From Nocardia asteroides (GTDB lineage Bacteria; Actinomycetota; Actinomycetes; Mycobacteriales; Mycobacteriaceae), in NCBI GenBank assembly GCA_019930625.1, contig CP082844.1, positions 3,534,001 to 3,598,000 of the forward strand: a DNA stretch of 64,000 nt, read 5' to 3'. Both the position numbers and the translations under genes were made by a program. A model generated the notes under the pieces. The model saw only the letters and a list, made by a program, of their open reading frames with translations, had not been told where the DNA came from and searched no databases. Shown here piece by piece: positions 8,362 to 17,636 of the stretch; the stretch's first letter is position 1, and every line of letters starts with the position of its first letter.

Positions 8362-9534
8362 ATGCGGCCCGCGGTGTTCTCTCTCATGCTCGTCGTGTTC
8401 ACCCTGACCACCGGCGAATTCGTGATCGCGGGCATCCTGCCCGACGTCGCGGACGGCTTGGCCGTCTCGGTGGCCGCGGCGGGCGCGCTGGTGACGGCGT
8501 ATGCGGTCGGCATGGTCGTCGGCGGTCCGGTGGTCACCGTGCTGACCGCGCGGGTGGCGCGCAAGCCGTTGGTCATCGGGTTGGTGCTGGTGTCGATACT
8601 GGCGAACACGGGTTCGGCGCTTGCGCCGAATTACGTGGTGCTGCTCGTGATGCGCGGTGCGGCGGGCTCCGTCGTCGCCACCTTCTTCGCGGTCGCGATC
8701 GCCACGGCCGTGTCGACCGCTCGGCCGGGATCCGAAGCCGCGGCGGTGGCGCGGGTGGCGCTCGGGATGAATCTGGGCATCGTGCTCGGTACGCCACTGG
8801 GCGCGGCGATCGGCCAGAGTCTGGGCTGGCGAGCGACTTTCGCGTCCGTGGCGCTGTGCGCAGCGCTGGCGCTTCCCTTGGTGCTGCGCTTCATGCCGGA
8901 CTCGCCGGGGTCGGCCGCCGGTTCTATCGGGCGCGAACTGCGTGTGTTCACCGATCGCGACGTGCTCTGGGCCTTGGCGCTCACCGCCGTCGGAAACATC
9001 GGCGTGGTCATGGTCTTCACCTACATCGCGCCGCTGCTCACCGAGGTCGGCGGCTTTCCCGCCGGGGCAGTGCCGATCCTGCTGCTGGTCTACGGCTGCG
9101 GCGCGGTGGTCGGCAACCAGCTCGGCGGCAAGCTCGCCGACCGGGCGCTGCTGCCCTCGGTGACCGCGCTGCTCGTGGCGCTGGCCATCGTGCTGGTCCT
9201 GCTCTGGACGGCAGGTGGGACAAGGATCCTCGTCGCGCCGCTGATCTTCGCGCTCGGTGCGCTGGCCTTCGCGATCATCCCGGGTATGCAGACCCGGGTG
9301 GTCGCCGCGGCCACGGCCGCGCCGACCCTGGCCGTCGCGGTGAACGCGTCGGGATTCCAGCTCGCCGCGGCGGGCGCGGGCCGGATCGGCGGCTGGGTCC
9401 TCGCCGACGGGCCGGGTCTGCGGTCGCTCTACCTGGTCGGCGCGGCACTCACCGGCCTGGGCGTCGTACTCGCGGTGTACCTGCTCCGGCGCGACCGCCG
9501 GGTCGCTTCGAGCAGTGAATTCGAGAGCCGCTAG
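8362..9534 (+). CDS. MFS drug exporter (Cmx/chloramphenicol-type, DHA1)
   Basis: 390-residue major facilitator with 12 predicted membrane segments. The first contains FTLTTGEFVIAGILPDVA, as in Cmx/CmlR and AraJ-type exporters, followed by GMVVGGPVVTVLTARVARKPL (motif A region) and the motif-C-like GMNLGIVLGTPLGAAIGQ. It probably exports a hydrophobic drug or metabolite across the inner membrane by proton antiport. GGAAGG is 6 bases before ATG 8362. It is probably controlled by the divergent MarR gene. Confidence 0.9.
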   Translation: MRPAVFSLMLVVFTLTTGEFVIAGILPDVADGLAVSVAAAGALVTAYAVGMVVGGPVVTVLTARVARKPLVIGLVLVSILANTGSALAPNYVVLLVMRGAAGSVVATFFAVAIATAVSTARPGSEAAAVARVALGMNLGIVLGTPLGAAIGQSLGWRATFASVALCAALALPLVLRFMPDSPGSAAGSIGRELRVFTDRDVLWALALTAVGNIGVVMVFTYIAPLLTEVGGFPAGAVPILLLVYGCGAVVGNQLGGKLADRALLPSVTALLVALAIVLVLLWTAGGTRILVAPLIFALGALAFAIIPGMQTRVVAAATAAPTLAVAVNASGFQLAAAGAGRIGGWVLADGPGLRSLYLVGAALTGLGVVLAVYLLRRDRRVASSSEFESR

Positions 9535-10451
9535 TGGCCCAGCGCTTTCGCGACGATGCCGCCGGTGACCGGTTTGATCAGATAGCTGGTCGAGTCGTGC
9601 GGCGACGCGCCGTTGTCGAAGGATTGCTCGGTGACCGGGACGACGGCGCCGCCGGGATACGGCGGGAAGAACGGAGTGAGGTCGAGATGCGCCGCAACGA
9701 GGTCGTCCTCGTCGACCAAGTTGTGCCAGTGCGTCACCGCTTTCGGCACGGTGCTCGGCTGCGGGCGCAGCCGGTCGTACACGACCGTGCGCAGACCGAG
9801 CGGCGAGCCCATGGTCAGCAGGGTCACCGGCTGGTCGGTGCGGTGCAGCGCCTCGTAGGCCACCACGCTGCCGAGCGAGTGCGCGATGACCAGGCGGGTG
9901 TCGGGACCGACCTGGTCGAGCACCTGCCGCTGGGCGTACTCCCGCACCTCGTCGTCGGTGAAGTACCGGGCGACCTGGGACAGCGCGCGGATGACGAACT
10001 TCTGCGCCAATCCGAAGCCGAACGGTGCGAACCAGCGCAACCGCATCAGCGCGTTGAGCGCAGGCCGCAGTCGAGCCTGCGCTCCCTGCGCCACCGCACC
10101 CGGCGGCGGGGGAGTGCCCAGGCGGCGGGCGGTCGCCCGATCACGCTCGTCGCCCGCGTGTGCGGCGGCCGTCGCGAGCCATTCGGCGGCGAGCTGCTCC
10201 ATCAAGTCCAATTGCGCGTCGTCGAGTTCGGCGCCCGTGCCCTGGGCGCCTTCGACCAGGAACCGATTGCCGTAGAAGGCCATGCGGGTCGACAGGTCCC
10301 CGGGGGAATTGTCGCGCCACAACCGGTCCGCGAGCTCGGGGGCGCCGTGATTTCGCACTCCGCCCGCCAGTCCGGGCAGCCAGCGCGCCTCCAACGTGTC
10401 AGCCGATTCCTGTTCCTGCGCGATGCCGTGTACAAGGACGATCGTCGCCAA
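9531..10451 (-). CDS. Alpha/beta-hydrolase-fold protein
   Basis: 306 residues. The N-terminal strand TIVLVHGIAQ provides the oxyanion region, and the nucleophile elbow VIAHSLGSVVAYEAL (GxSxG variant with Ser) sits near residue 190. TLLTMGSPLGLRTVVYDRL and a late DLTPFFPPYP/HDSTSYL region could hold the acid and His. It resembles serine esterase-like proteins of unknown substrate common in actinobacteria. The start is a TTG 8 bases after AAAGGGG; GTG 10460 is an alternative. It is convergent with, and overlaps by four bases, the MFS gene. Confidence 0.8.
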   Translation of the reverse strand: MATIVLVHGIAQEQESADTLEARWLPGLAGGVRNHGAPELADRLWRDNSPGDLSTRMAFYGNRFLVEGAQGTGAELDDAQLDLMEQLAAEWLATAAAHAGDERDRATARRLGTPPPPGAVAQGAQARLRPALNALMRLRWFAPFGFGLAQKFVIRALSQVARYFTDDEVREYAQRQVLDQVGPDTRLVIAHSLGSVVAYEALHRTDQPVTLLTMGSPLGLRTVVYDRLRPQPSTVPKAVTHWHNLVDEDDLVAAHLDLTPFFPPYPGGAVVPVTEQSFDNGASPHDSTSYLIKPVTGGIVAKALGH

Positions 10452-10522
10452 CGTCCCCACCCCTTTCGATCCCCGGTGTCGGCACCAGTGTCTCTCATCG
10501 CGGCCCGCTCGGCAGCGGTGGG

Positions 10523-11038
10523 CTACTTCCCGGGACGGTTCCGGGCGCGGATCGCTTTGCCCAGTGGGGCAATCGAATTGGCGAGACCGAACAGCACTCG
10601 CTCGGCGATCGAGTGCGGCGGAGGCAGGACGGCGAGCTGGCGGGCGAGGTCGAGTCCGTTGACGATCGCGGTGTTCGACTCGATCAACCCGCCCCGCACG
10701 ACGAACACGTCGGTGCCGAGGATGTCGAGCTGTCGTCCGTTCGGCGCCAACCCGATCAGCGGCACGGTGCCGTCGAACCGGCCCCGCATGCGCCAGTGCA
10801 CCACCGCGCGCTCGTCCTGCGCGGTGACCGAGAGGATGTCCACGGTGAGGTCGGGAACCGCGGCATGGACATCGCGGAAGTAGGCCACGATCTCGTCCGG
10901 AGCGCGCAGGTCGGCGATGCCGACGAACACGTCGAGCGCGCCCGGCCGCCAGCAGTCCGCGACGGTCTCCCAGTCCTGCTCGCCGATCGCCTCGACGTAA
11001 CGACGCGCGACCGAGCCCGGGTCCTCTGGATTCGTCAT
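10523..11038 (-). CDS. SnoaL-like/NTF2-fold polyketide-cyclase family protein
   Basis: 171-residue alpha+beta-barrel protein. SVARRYVEAIGEQDWETVADCW at the start and IVAYFRDVHAAVPDLTVDIL in the middle are typical of SnoaL-like proteins, and the C-terminal tail is Arg/Lys-rich. It could be an isomerase, cyclase or a binding protein; no catalytic assignment is possible. AAAGGA lies 7 bases before the ATG. Confidence 0.85.
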   Translation of the reverse strand: MTNPEDPGSVARRYVEAIGEQDWETVADCWRPGALDVFVGIADLRAPDEIVAYFRDVHAAVPDLTVDILSVTAQDERAVVHWRMRGRFDGTVPLIGLAPNGRQLDILGTDVFVVRGGLIESNTAIVNGLDLARQLAVLPPPHSIAERVLFGLANSIAPLGKAIRARNRPGK

Positions 11039-11166
11039 CGATGATCCTTTCCGGAAGCGGGTCGGCGCCAAGCATGGCTCATGCGGCGGAGATCGACACC
11101 GGTTCGGCACAATGAGACTCCAGGCATCTCTTCTTCGCGGAGATGCCCGATGAACAGGGGGCGAGG

Positions 11167-11958
11167 ATGACCGGATTCGAGCAGGGCGTACCGGGCAAGC
11201 CGGTGCGGATCGCGATCGTGACCTATCCGGGGATGACCGCGCTCGACGCGATCGGCCCGTACGAGGTGCTGCGCTTCGCGCCGGGGGCGCAGGTCCGCTT
11301 CGTCTGGCACGAGCCGGGACCGATCGCCACCGACAGCGGGGTGCTGCTGCTGGGCGCCACGCATTCGTTCGATGAGACGCCCGCGCCCGATATCGTGCTC
11401 CTTCCCGGTGGTCCGGGTTCGGCGGCAGCCGCGGTCGACGACGCGCTGCTGGACTGGCTGCGGCGAGCGCACGAGGGCACGCTCTGGACGACCTCGGTCT
11501 GCACGGGTGCGCTGGTACTGGCCGCAGCCGGACTGTTGCCCGGACGGCCGGCAACGACGCACTGGCTGGCGCAGTCCGCGTTGCGTGCGCTCGGAGCGGA
11601 CGCTCGACCGGACGAACGGATCGTGCGCGACGGAAAGACGATCACGGCCGCGGGGGTGTCCGCGGGCATCGATCTGGCGCTGTGGCTGGTCGGGGAAACC
11701 TTCGGCGCGCGGCAGGCGCAAACGGCTCAGTTGATCATCGAGTACGACCCGCAACCGCCCTACGACGCCGGTCATGTCAGCAAGGCATCGCGCGAGGTTC
11801 GGCGAGCCGCCATTGCCGCGCAGGTTCGTACCGTGGCGGAGCCGGGTGGCTTCGGGGAGTTCGCCAGGTTGTCGGCCGCCGTGCCGAGGCTGGCGTGGCG
11901 CACCGCGATTCGACGCGTGCGCGAACGAGGAAAAAGCTTCAGGCGTCCCGCCACTTGA
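11167..11958 (+). CDS. DJ-1/PfpI-family protein (isonitrile-hydratase-like)
   Basis: 263 residues without an HTH, unlike the GlxA regulator. TYPGMTALDAIGPYEVLRFAPG and TTSVCTGALVLAAAGLLPGRPATTHW are shared with the InhA/isonitrile hydratase branch; the Cys in VCTGA is the likely nucleophile. The C-terminal ~70 residues are basic and less conserved. ATG 11167 follows AGGGGG by 6 bases. The 3' end overlaps the convergent thioredoxin-like gene by 20 bases. Confidence 0.85.
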   Translation: MTGFEQGVPGKPVRIAIVTYPGMTALDAIGPYEVLRFAPGAQVRFVWHEPGPIATDSGVLLLGATHSFDETPAPDIVLLPGGPGSAAAAVDDALLDWLRRAHEGTLWTTSVCTGALVLAAAGLLPGRPATTHWLAQSALRALGADARPDERIVRDGKTITAAGVSAGIDLALWLVGETFGARQAQTAQLIIEYDPQPPYDAGHVSKASREVRRAAIAAQVRTVAEPGGFGEFARLSAAVPRLAWRTAIRRVRERGKSFRRPAT

Positions 11959-12487
11959 TCGAGCAACCCATGCTCGGCCGGTGCGGTTCGGGGGCGGGCT
12001 CGCCTGCCAGCACGGCTTCGACTGCCCTGCGCAAGTCGTCCCCGGTCAGCGGTTTCCCGTTCCCGGGTGTCGATTCGTCGAAGGCGCCGCGATAGGCGAG
12101 TTCGAGCTTCGCGTCGTAGAGGAAAAAGTCCGGCGTGCAGGCGGCGCGGAAGGCTCGCCCCACGTGCTGGGCCTCGTCGACGAGATACGGGAAGGTCCAG
12201 CCCGCGCGGATCGCTTGGTCGCGCAGCCGCAGCGGCGCGTCGTCCGGATAGGTGGCCGCGTCGTTGGTGCAGATGGCTACGGTCGGCATGGACGGCAGGG
12301 AATCGACCAGTTCGCCGAGCGCCGCCTCGATGTGTTTGACGTAGGGGCAGTGGTTGCACGCGAAGACGACCAGCAGACCGGGCCCGCCCGCGAAGTCGTC
12401 CCGGGAATAGACGCGCTGGTCGAGATCGGGAAGGGAGAAGTCGGGTAGCGGCGTGCCGATGGGAACCATGTGGGAGGTATGTGCCAT
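11939..12487 (-). CDS. Thioredoxin-fold (AhpC/TSA redoxin-like) protein
   Basis: 182 residues of the family with a conserved FACNHCPYVKHIE active-site segment (CNHC, in place of the thioredoxin CGPC). It has an N-terminal GTPLPDFSLPDLDQRVYS typical of peroxiredoxin-like redoxins and RAACTPDFFLYD, which contains the cis-Pro region. It is probably a cytosolic thiol redox protein. Confidence 0.88.
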   Translation of the reverse strand: MAHTSHMVPIGTPLPDFSLPDLDQRVYSRDDFAGGPGLLVVFACNHCPYVKHIEAALGELVDSLPSMPTVAICTNDAATYPDDAPLRLRDQAIRAGWTFPYLVDEAQHVGRAFRAACTPDFFLYDAKLELAYRGAFDESTPGNGKPLTGDDLRRAVEAVLAGEPAPEPHRPSMGCSIKWRDA

Positions 12488-12592
12488 GGTGTGCCTTCCG
12501 TCGGGATCGCAGAGGACAGCGGGAGCCTAACGCCGTGTCGTCCGATTCGTCGGAAATACGCTGATGGGCCGTCGATCGGCGTGGCGGCTGCC

Positions 12593-13531
12593 CTAGGGGG
12601 CCAGATCCGAGGGATCGGTGTTCGCCCCGCACAGCACCACGCATACCCGTTCACCCGGCGCGGGCCGGAAGGCGGGTTCGTCGCCGAGTATCGCCGCCAG
12701 CGCGGTGGCCGCGCCGTGCTCGACGGCGAGCCGGCGCTCTTCCCACAGCTCGCGGCGTGCCGCGACGATCGCGGCGTCCTCGACCAGCACCGAGTCCACC
12801 TCGTAGCGCCGCGCGGCCGTCAGCGCCATCTCCGAGGCCCGGCGCGCGCCGAGCGAGTCGGCGGCGACCGAGTCGACCGCCACGTCGACGACCTTTCCGG
12901 CCGCGATGGCGGCATGCAGCGCGTGGCAGCGGGCGGGTTCCACGGCGACGGTCCGGACACCGTGGTGATCGGCGGCGGTGGCCACGCCCGAGAACAACCC
13001 GCCTCCGCCCACCGCGACCACCACGGCGCCGAGGTCCGGAATCCGGTCGTGGATCTCCGTCATGAGCGTGCCCGCGCCCGCGGCGATGAGCGGGTTGTCG
13101 TAAGCGTGGGAGAGCAGGGCGCCGGTGGAATCGGCGAATTCGTGGCTGGCCGCGAGCGCGTCGGCGTATTGCGTTCCCACCAGACGGACATCAGCGCCGT
13201 AGGAGGCGAGCCGGTCCACCTTGACGCGTGGTGCGGTGGTGGGCAGGAACACCGTGGCGGAAATGCCCAGACTGCGGGCCGCCCACGCACAGGCGAGGCC
13301 GGCGTTTCCGCCCGAGGCGATCGTCACGCCCACTCCGGGGAGCGTGCGGTTCTCACGATGGGCCAGCAAGAAGTTCAGCGCACCGCGCGCTTTGAAACTT
13401 CCGGTGTGCTGGAGGAACTCCAGCGCGAACCACAGCCGGCCCGTGTTGTCCGCCTGTGCCACGGAGACCGGTCTGACCAGCCCGGTCACCCGTCCGGCCG
13501 CGGCCTTCACGTCGCTGTGGGTCAGTTCCAT
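12593..13531 (-). CDS. Threonine/serine dehydratase (PLP-dependent)
   Basis: 312-residue fold-type II PLP enzyme. The PLP lysine lies in LEFLQHTGSFKARGALNFLL, the phosphate-binding loop in VAVGGGGLFSGVATAA, and IASGGNAGLACAWAARSLG is the Asn loop. It has no ACT regulatory domain, so it is of the catabolic/serine-threonine deaminase type (L-Thr to 2-oxobutyrate + NH3). Exact specificity cannot be read. Confidence 0.9.
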   Translation of the reverse strand: MELTHSDVKAAAGRVTGLVRPVSVAQADNTGRLWFALEFLQHTGSFKARGALNFLLAHRENRTLPGVGVTIASGGNAGLACAWAARSLGISATVFLPTTAPRVKVDRLASYGADVRLVGTQYADALAASHEFADSTGALLSHAYDNPLIAAGAGTLMTEIHDRIPDLGAVVVAVGGGGLFSGVATAADHHGVRTVAVEPARCHALHAAIAAGKVVDVAVDSVAADSLGARRASEMALTAARRYEVDSVLVEDAAIVAARRELWEERRLAVEHGAATALAAILGDEPAFRPAPGERVCVVLCGANTDPSDLAP

Positions 13532-14077
13532 AAAGCTCCTCGGGACACGGGCGTGCGGCCCGCTTCGGTACTCATGCCGGTGCGGCGGTCCAGGGTGGGC
13601 AGGATTGCTATGGGGCCGCCGTCGAGCGTTGCTCTCGCCATTCGCGGATGATCGCCTACCGACACACTATGCGGACCCGGTGATCGCGGGAGCAAGCCTT
13701 CCGACTCTCCGGCCGCAGGGGTCGGCGCCGCTCCAGGTGAACATCGGATGATTCGGTTGCTCCGTCGTCGTGGAGAGCGATCGAGCAGGGCGCCCCATCC
13801 GCCCATGCAGTGGTCGGCCGGAAGTGCTGCGGGCCGCGCGCAGCGATATGAGAACCCCTCGGCCGCAAACAGATTCCCCGCACGGATACAGGCGCGGTCG
13901 AGCGGGTCGATAATTCAACCTTATTTCCCTCTGTTCGGGGAGGTTTCGGGCGATTGCGGTCCAATTGCCAGTTTATCGGCGTGTATCCGAGATTTTCCTC
14001 TTCTCCGTTGTCATGCTCAGTGCCTGGCTGGTCCGAACCAATCGCCTGGTGAGCGGGCGCGACGAGAGGTCTGAGGT
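13532..14077. other. Long intergenic region, no gene recognised
   Basis: About 545 bases between divergent genes. Open frames here are short and arginine-rich shadows. The last ~150 bases are more AT-rich and probably hold the promoter of the lipoprotein gene. Confidence 0.5.
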
Positions 14078-14587
14078 GTGAAACTGAGCTGGATGGCGAT
14101 TTCCGCGCTGGTCGCCGCCACTGTGGCCGGGTGTTCCGACGACACGTCGGTGAGTGGGGAACCGGCCTCGTCGAGCGCCGCTACCGCTTCCGGCGCTCCG
14201 GCGACGACCACCGCGGTGCACGAGCACGAGCAGGCGGACGGCGGTATCAGGATTTTGCTGGGAGATGTCAAGAAAGTCCCGGTACCCGCCGATGTGGTGC
14301 TCGATATCCGGGCTCCAGCCGCATGGGGGCAGTCCGCCAACGGCATTCGCTGCACGGTGACCGACAGTTCTGGCCGGAATGAAGACCTGCGTTCGTCGGA
14401 CGCGAAGAAGACCGAGACGTTCGGCGGGACGGAATGGGTGACGGTGTGGACGTTCTCCTCCGCGCCGAACAGCGACGTCACCGTTGGTTGCAAAGACCCG
14501 GAATCGAAGATCGCGGCGGCTCATCCTGATCCGTACCTCCGAGTGGTGCCGCGGCAGATCGTCCCGATCGCTCCACCGCAGCGCTGA
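14078..14587 (+). CDS. Secreted lipoprotein of unknown function
   Basis: 169 residues from GTG 14078. The type II signal peptide MKLSWMAISALVAATVAG is followed by Cys19 (lipobox VAGC), so it is lipid-anchored outside the membrane. A Ser/Ala/Thr-rich linker (~20-45) precedes a ~110-residue domain with two cysteines (IRCTV and VGCKD) and IRILLGDVKKVPVPADVVLD. It resembles the DUF4333-like/LppA class of small mycobacterial lipoproteins only in layout; the family is not recognised. Confidence 0.75.
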   Translation: MKLSWMAISALVAATVAGCSDDTSVSGEPASSSAATASGAPATTTAVHEHEQADGGIRILLGDVKKVPVPADVVLDIRAPAAWGQSANGIRCTVTDSSGRNEDLRSSDAKKTETFGGTEWVTVWTFSSAPNSDVTVGCKDPESKIAAAHPDPYLRVVPRQIVPIAPPQR

Positions 14588-14677
14588 TCCTGCCTGCGCC
14601 GATCCGCCGGGCGGTCGCGGGGTCATGGGCGCTCGGGCGGCCGCGGTTCGTCGGTGGTCTGGCGTAGCGTCGCCGAC

Positions 14678-15478
14678 ATGGACGATGTCGCCTACCGGGA
14701 GCGGCCATCCCGGTACGAGGGCGCCGTGCTGTGGACCAAGACCGTCGATGGTCGCGGTCCGGCGCTGCCAGTGCTGCCGGTGCTGCCAGACGGGTGCATG
14801 GATCTGATCTGGATGAACGGTCGGCTGATCGTCGCCGGGCCGGACACCCGCGCTCACCACCCCGGGACCTCGCCGGGCGGTGCGTACGTCGGCATCCGAT
14901 TCTTCCCGGGTACCGCGCCCGCTTTGCTCGGCGTTCCAGCGCGCGAGGTGCGGGATGAGCGGATCGATCTGGCCCAGCTCTGGCCATCCGCCGTGGTCCG
15001 GTCGCTGGTCGGTCGGCTCGAGGCGGCCGACCGCCCGGCGGCGGCGCTCGAAGGGTTCGTGCTGCGGCGAGCGGCGGACGCCGAGCCTGCCGATCCGCTC
15101 ATGCGGTGGGTGGTCGGCGCGCTGAACGCCGGCCGGCCTGTCGCCGGGATCGCCGACGCGGTGGGGCTCGGTGAGCGCACCCTGCACCGCCGCTCGCTGG
15201 ACGCGTTCGGCTACGGCCCCAAGACCCTGGCCAGGGTGTTGCGCATGCAACGCGCGCTGGCCTCGGCGCGCAGCGGCGTGCCGCTCGCCGAAACCGCCGC
15301 CCTGACCGGGTTCGCCGACCAAGCGCACCTGTCGCGTGAGGTGCGCGCGCTGGCGGGCATTCCGATGCGGGAGTTGCTCGCCCGATCCCGGCGTGCTCGC
15401 CCTGGCTATCCGGAAGCGGCCGGGAGTGCGGCGTACAAGTCGACGCCGTTGCCGTCCGGGTCGAGCACCACCGCGTAG
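14678..15478 (+). CDS. AraC-family regulator (DUF6597-type sensor)
   Basis: 266 residues. The N-terminal ~150 residues match the common AraC sensor domain with LPDGCMDLIWMNGRLIVAGPDT. The C-terminal ~100 form an HTH_18 DNA-binding domain with GIADAVGLGERTLHRRSLDAFGYGPK and LAETAALTGFADQAHLSREV. It overlaps the convergent VOC gene by 73 bases, which fits a local regulator of that gene, although this cannot be shown. Confidence 0.88.
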   Translation: MDDVAYRERPSRYEGAVLWTKTVDGRGPALPVLPVLPDGCMDLIWMNGRLIVAGPDTRAHHPGTSPGGAYVGIRFFPGTAPALLGVPAREVRDERIDLAQLWPSAVVRSLVGRLEAADRPAAALEGFVLRRAADAEPADPLMRWVVGALNAGRPVAGIADAVGLGERTLHRRSLDAFGYGPKTLARVLRMQRALASARSGVPLAETAALTGFADQAHLSREVRALAGIPMRELLARSRRARPGYPEAAGSAAYKSTPLPSGSSTTA

Positions 15479-15810
15479 CGCTGGCCCCAGAAGGCGTCCC
15501 ACGGCTTCAGCTCGCCCTGGTAGCCGGCGTCCACCAGGTCGGCGTACACGGCGTCGACCTCCGCGGGATCGGCGCAGCGGAAAGCGATGCCGATCCGGCC
15601 CGCGGAAGTCGGCCGCGTCCACTCGGTGTGGAAGGACTTGATGACGGCTTCGGTGTCCAGAGCGAGCCGCAGACCGTTGGCCAGCGCCGCCTCGGCATGC
15701 CCTTCCTGTTCGGAGCCCTCCGGGAAGTCGAGCCCGAGACGGCGATAGAAGGCCACCGAAGCGGACATGTCACTGACCACGATGCCGATGACGTCGAGTT
15801 GAGGTGTCAT
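15406..15810 (-). CDS. VOC-family (glyoxalase/dioxygenase-fold) protein
   Basis: 134 residues with two beta-alpha-beta-beta-beta units. It has the start LDVIGIVVSDMSASVAFYRRLGLDF and the end AVVLDPDGNGVDLYAALP. The usual metal-binding His of the first strand is replaced (VIGIVVSD), as in bleomycin-resistance/binding members. It could bind or modify a small molecule. Confidence 0.85.
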   Translation of the reverse strand: MTPQLDVIGIVVSDMSASVAFYRRLGLDFPEGSEQEGHAEAALANGLRLALDTEAVIKSFHTEWTRPTSAGRIGIAFRCADPAEVDAVYADLVDAGYQGELKPWDAFWGQRYAVVLDPDGNGVDLYAALPAASG

Positions 15811-15864
15811 ACCGGCAGCGTAGGCAGCGGCGTCCGGTGGCGTCTTGAACGAATCGGACAGGAC

Positions 15865-16278
15865 TCAGCGTGCCGGCGCGGGGACCAGCTCGGCGATCAG
15901 GTTCTCCACCAGGATGCGGATGCGGTCACGAATGGTGCGCACCACGTCGATGGTCTGATCGGCGGGGTCCGGCAGCATCCAGTCGCGGTAGCTGATGCCG
16001 GGGAAGAACGGGCAGGCGTCGCCGACGCCCATGGTGACCACCACGTCGGAGATGCCGATCGCGTCCATCGTGAGCGGCTTGGGGTTGCGACCGGAGATGT
16101 CGATGCCGATTTCGGCCATGGCGTCCACCACCGTGGCGTTGAGGGTCTCGGCCGGAGCGCTGCCCGCCGACCGCACGTCGAACCGGTCGCCCGCGAGAGC
16201 GGTGAGGAACCCGGCGGCCATTTGCGAGCGGCCCGCGTTGTGCACGCAGACGAACAGCACACTGGGCTTGTGGGACAT
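15865..16278 (-). CDS. Low-molecular-weight phosphatase / arsenate reductase-like
   Basis: 137-residue LMW-PTP fold. The P-loop VCVHNAGRSQMA carries CX5R (Cys11), and the acid is in MLPDPADQ (Asp general acid). Sequence such as SAGSAPAETLNATVVDAM and GRNPKPLT is typical of ArsC-type arsenate reductases and the actinobacterial arsenate-mycothiol transferases. No ars operon partners are nearby, so a phosphotyrosine-phosphatase or arsenate role is undecided. Confidence 0.88.
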   Translation of the reverse strand: MSHKPSVLFVCVHNAGRSQMAAGFLTALAGDRFDVRSAGSAPAETLNATVVDAMAEIGIDISGRNPKPLTMDAIGISDVVVTMGVGDACPFFPGISYRDWMLPDPADQTIDVVRTIRDRIRILVENLIAELVPAPAR

Positions 16279-16584
16279 GTGAACGCCTTTCGATGTGCAA
16301 GGTGGAGCATGAGTGTGCTGGCCGCCGGACCGGCCGTCCGGCATGGGGGAGCCGAAACGCTGTCGTAGCGTATGAGATACGTATACCAGCGCGGCGCCAA
16401 TCGTTACGTCGCGCCGTGCTTCCGCATGCGCGCCCGTACGGTGGCCGCAGGTCAGAGGCTCGAATCCTTTGTCGCCCAGTGCTTGCGGCACCTTTGCCGT
16501 CGAGCGGGGACAGGATCCGACGGTAGTGCGGGAGTGTGAGCCCGCGATGAAGCTCCTTCCGCACGTCCTGCCCGCAACCGGCGA
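16279..16584. other. Intergenic region with a tRNA 3'-end-like remnant
   Basis: Bases 16454-16478 have tRNA 3'-end anatomy: T-stem AGAGG, 7-base loop CTCGAAT, CCTTT, then GTCGCCC and A. No 5' acceptor partner GGGCGAC, D-arm or clear anticodon arm lies upstream. It is not a functional tRNA and may be an old integration scar. No gene is otherwise seen. Confidence 0.4.
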
Positions 16585-16614
16585 AACCCCGGTCGACGCG
16601 GGTCGACCGGGGTT
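16585..16614 (-). terminator. Hairpin terminator downstream of the MpaB gene
   Basis: Perfect 13-base stem AACCCCGGTCGAC / GTCGACCGGGGTT with a 4-base loop, 78 bases after the stop of the minus-strand oxygenase gene. It has no long U-tract. Confidence 0.6.
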
Positions 16615-16691
16615 CGGCGAGTCAGCGGCCTCGCGGGTTGTCTGCCCCGGCCGGCTGTCCCCGCGCTGCCGGGGAACGGACGGGGGGCGTA

Positions 16692-17603
16692 TCAGATCGG
16701 ACGCAGGTCGATCATCTTGCGCAGCCGCTGTCGGTCGCGCTCGAGGCGGCGTGCTTCGTAGGCGATCGGGAAGTAACGCAACCGCTCCGGCAGCAGCGGG
16801 ACGATGCGGGCGATCAGCCAGCCGAGCACGCGAAGCTTGCGTTCGTCGGCCGCGGTCCAGGTCAGCCCGAGCTTCTGCCGCGCGACCTCGGGTGTGGTGC
16901 CGACCGTGACGAAGTGCTGGAGCCGGCCGATCGGCGCCACCGCCGCTTTCCACGCGGGATGCAGCGCGCGCGGCAGCTGCTCGGGCGCAGCTACGGAGCG
17001 GATCACCCGCAGGTAGTCGCGTGCGGTGTCGGTCGCGACCAGACGGTTCGCGACGGTGTCTTCGAAGAACTTCTCGAATTCGGTGTAGTCGGCCGGGATC
17101 TCCTTGGGCGCCACCGAGAAATTGCGCATCAGCTGCAACGTCTCCTGGAAATACGCCTCCTTCTCCGCCGCGGTGAGCGGGCGGCGGGCGAAGTACTTGG
17201 CGCTCTCGGTGAACGCGAACGTCCCGGTGTGCAGCACCCAGGCCCACGGGCCGCTGGCGAGGGCGGTGTGGCGGACGCCGTCGGCGTCGGTGGTGTTCAG
17301 CGAGGCGTGCAGCTCACGCAGCCGGTCGGCCTCGGCCAGCGCCTCCTCGCCGCCATAGACCCACATCATCACCGACGCCAGGCTGCGCAGGGCACGGCCC
17401 ATCGGATCGGTACGGAAGGTGGAGTACTCGTCCACCACCGCGGAGATGGTCGGCTCCATGGTCTGCAGCAGGAAGGCCGAGCCCGCGGTGAGGGAGAAGG
17501 TGACCAGTCCGGTCTGGTCCCACATCTGGGTACCCGGTTCGATCGGGCGGCGGGGCGGCAGCGGTCGCGCGCCGGTGGATTCGCGTACGACGGACGCGGT
17601 CAT
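16692..17603 (-). CDS. MpaB-like oxygenase (DUF2236)
   Basis: 303 residues of the MpaB/rubber-oxygenase-related DUF2236 family of haem-b proteins. Visible family features are PRRPIEPGTQMWDQTG near the start, a His/Arg-containing helix in VLHTGTFAFTESAKYF, and LGWLIARIVPLLPERLRYFPI near the end. Its substrate is unknown; relatives act on mycophenolate-type or latex substrates. AGGGAG lies 7 bases before the ATG at 17603. It is divergent from the sirtuin. Confidence 0.85.
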   Translation of the reverse strand: MTASVVRESTGARPLPPRRPIEPGTQMWDQTGLVTFSLTAGSAFLLQTMEPTISAVVDEYSTFRTDPMGRALRSLASVMMWVYGGEEALAEADRLRELHASLNTTDADGVRHTALASGPWAWVLHTGTFAFTESAKYFARRPLTAAEKEAYFQETLQLMRNFSVAPKEIPADYTEFEKFFEDTVANRLVATDTARDYLRVIRSVAAPEQLPRALHPAWKAAVAPIGRLQHFVTVGTTPEVARQKLGLTWTAADERKLRVLGWLIARIVPLLPERLRYFPIAYEARRLERDRQRLRKMIDLRPI

Positions 17604-17636
17604 CGTGATCTCCCTTGATCGGCCGAACTCAATACA

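Noticed and set aside
16441..16480. tRNA gene
   Set aside because: Only the T-arm and acceptor 3' half are present; no D-arm, anticodon arm or 5' acceptor strand.
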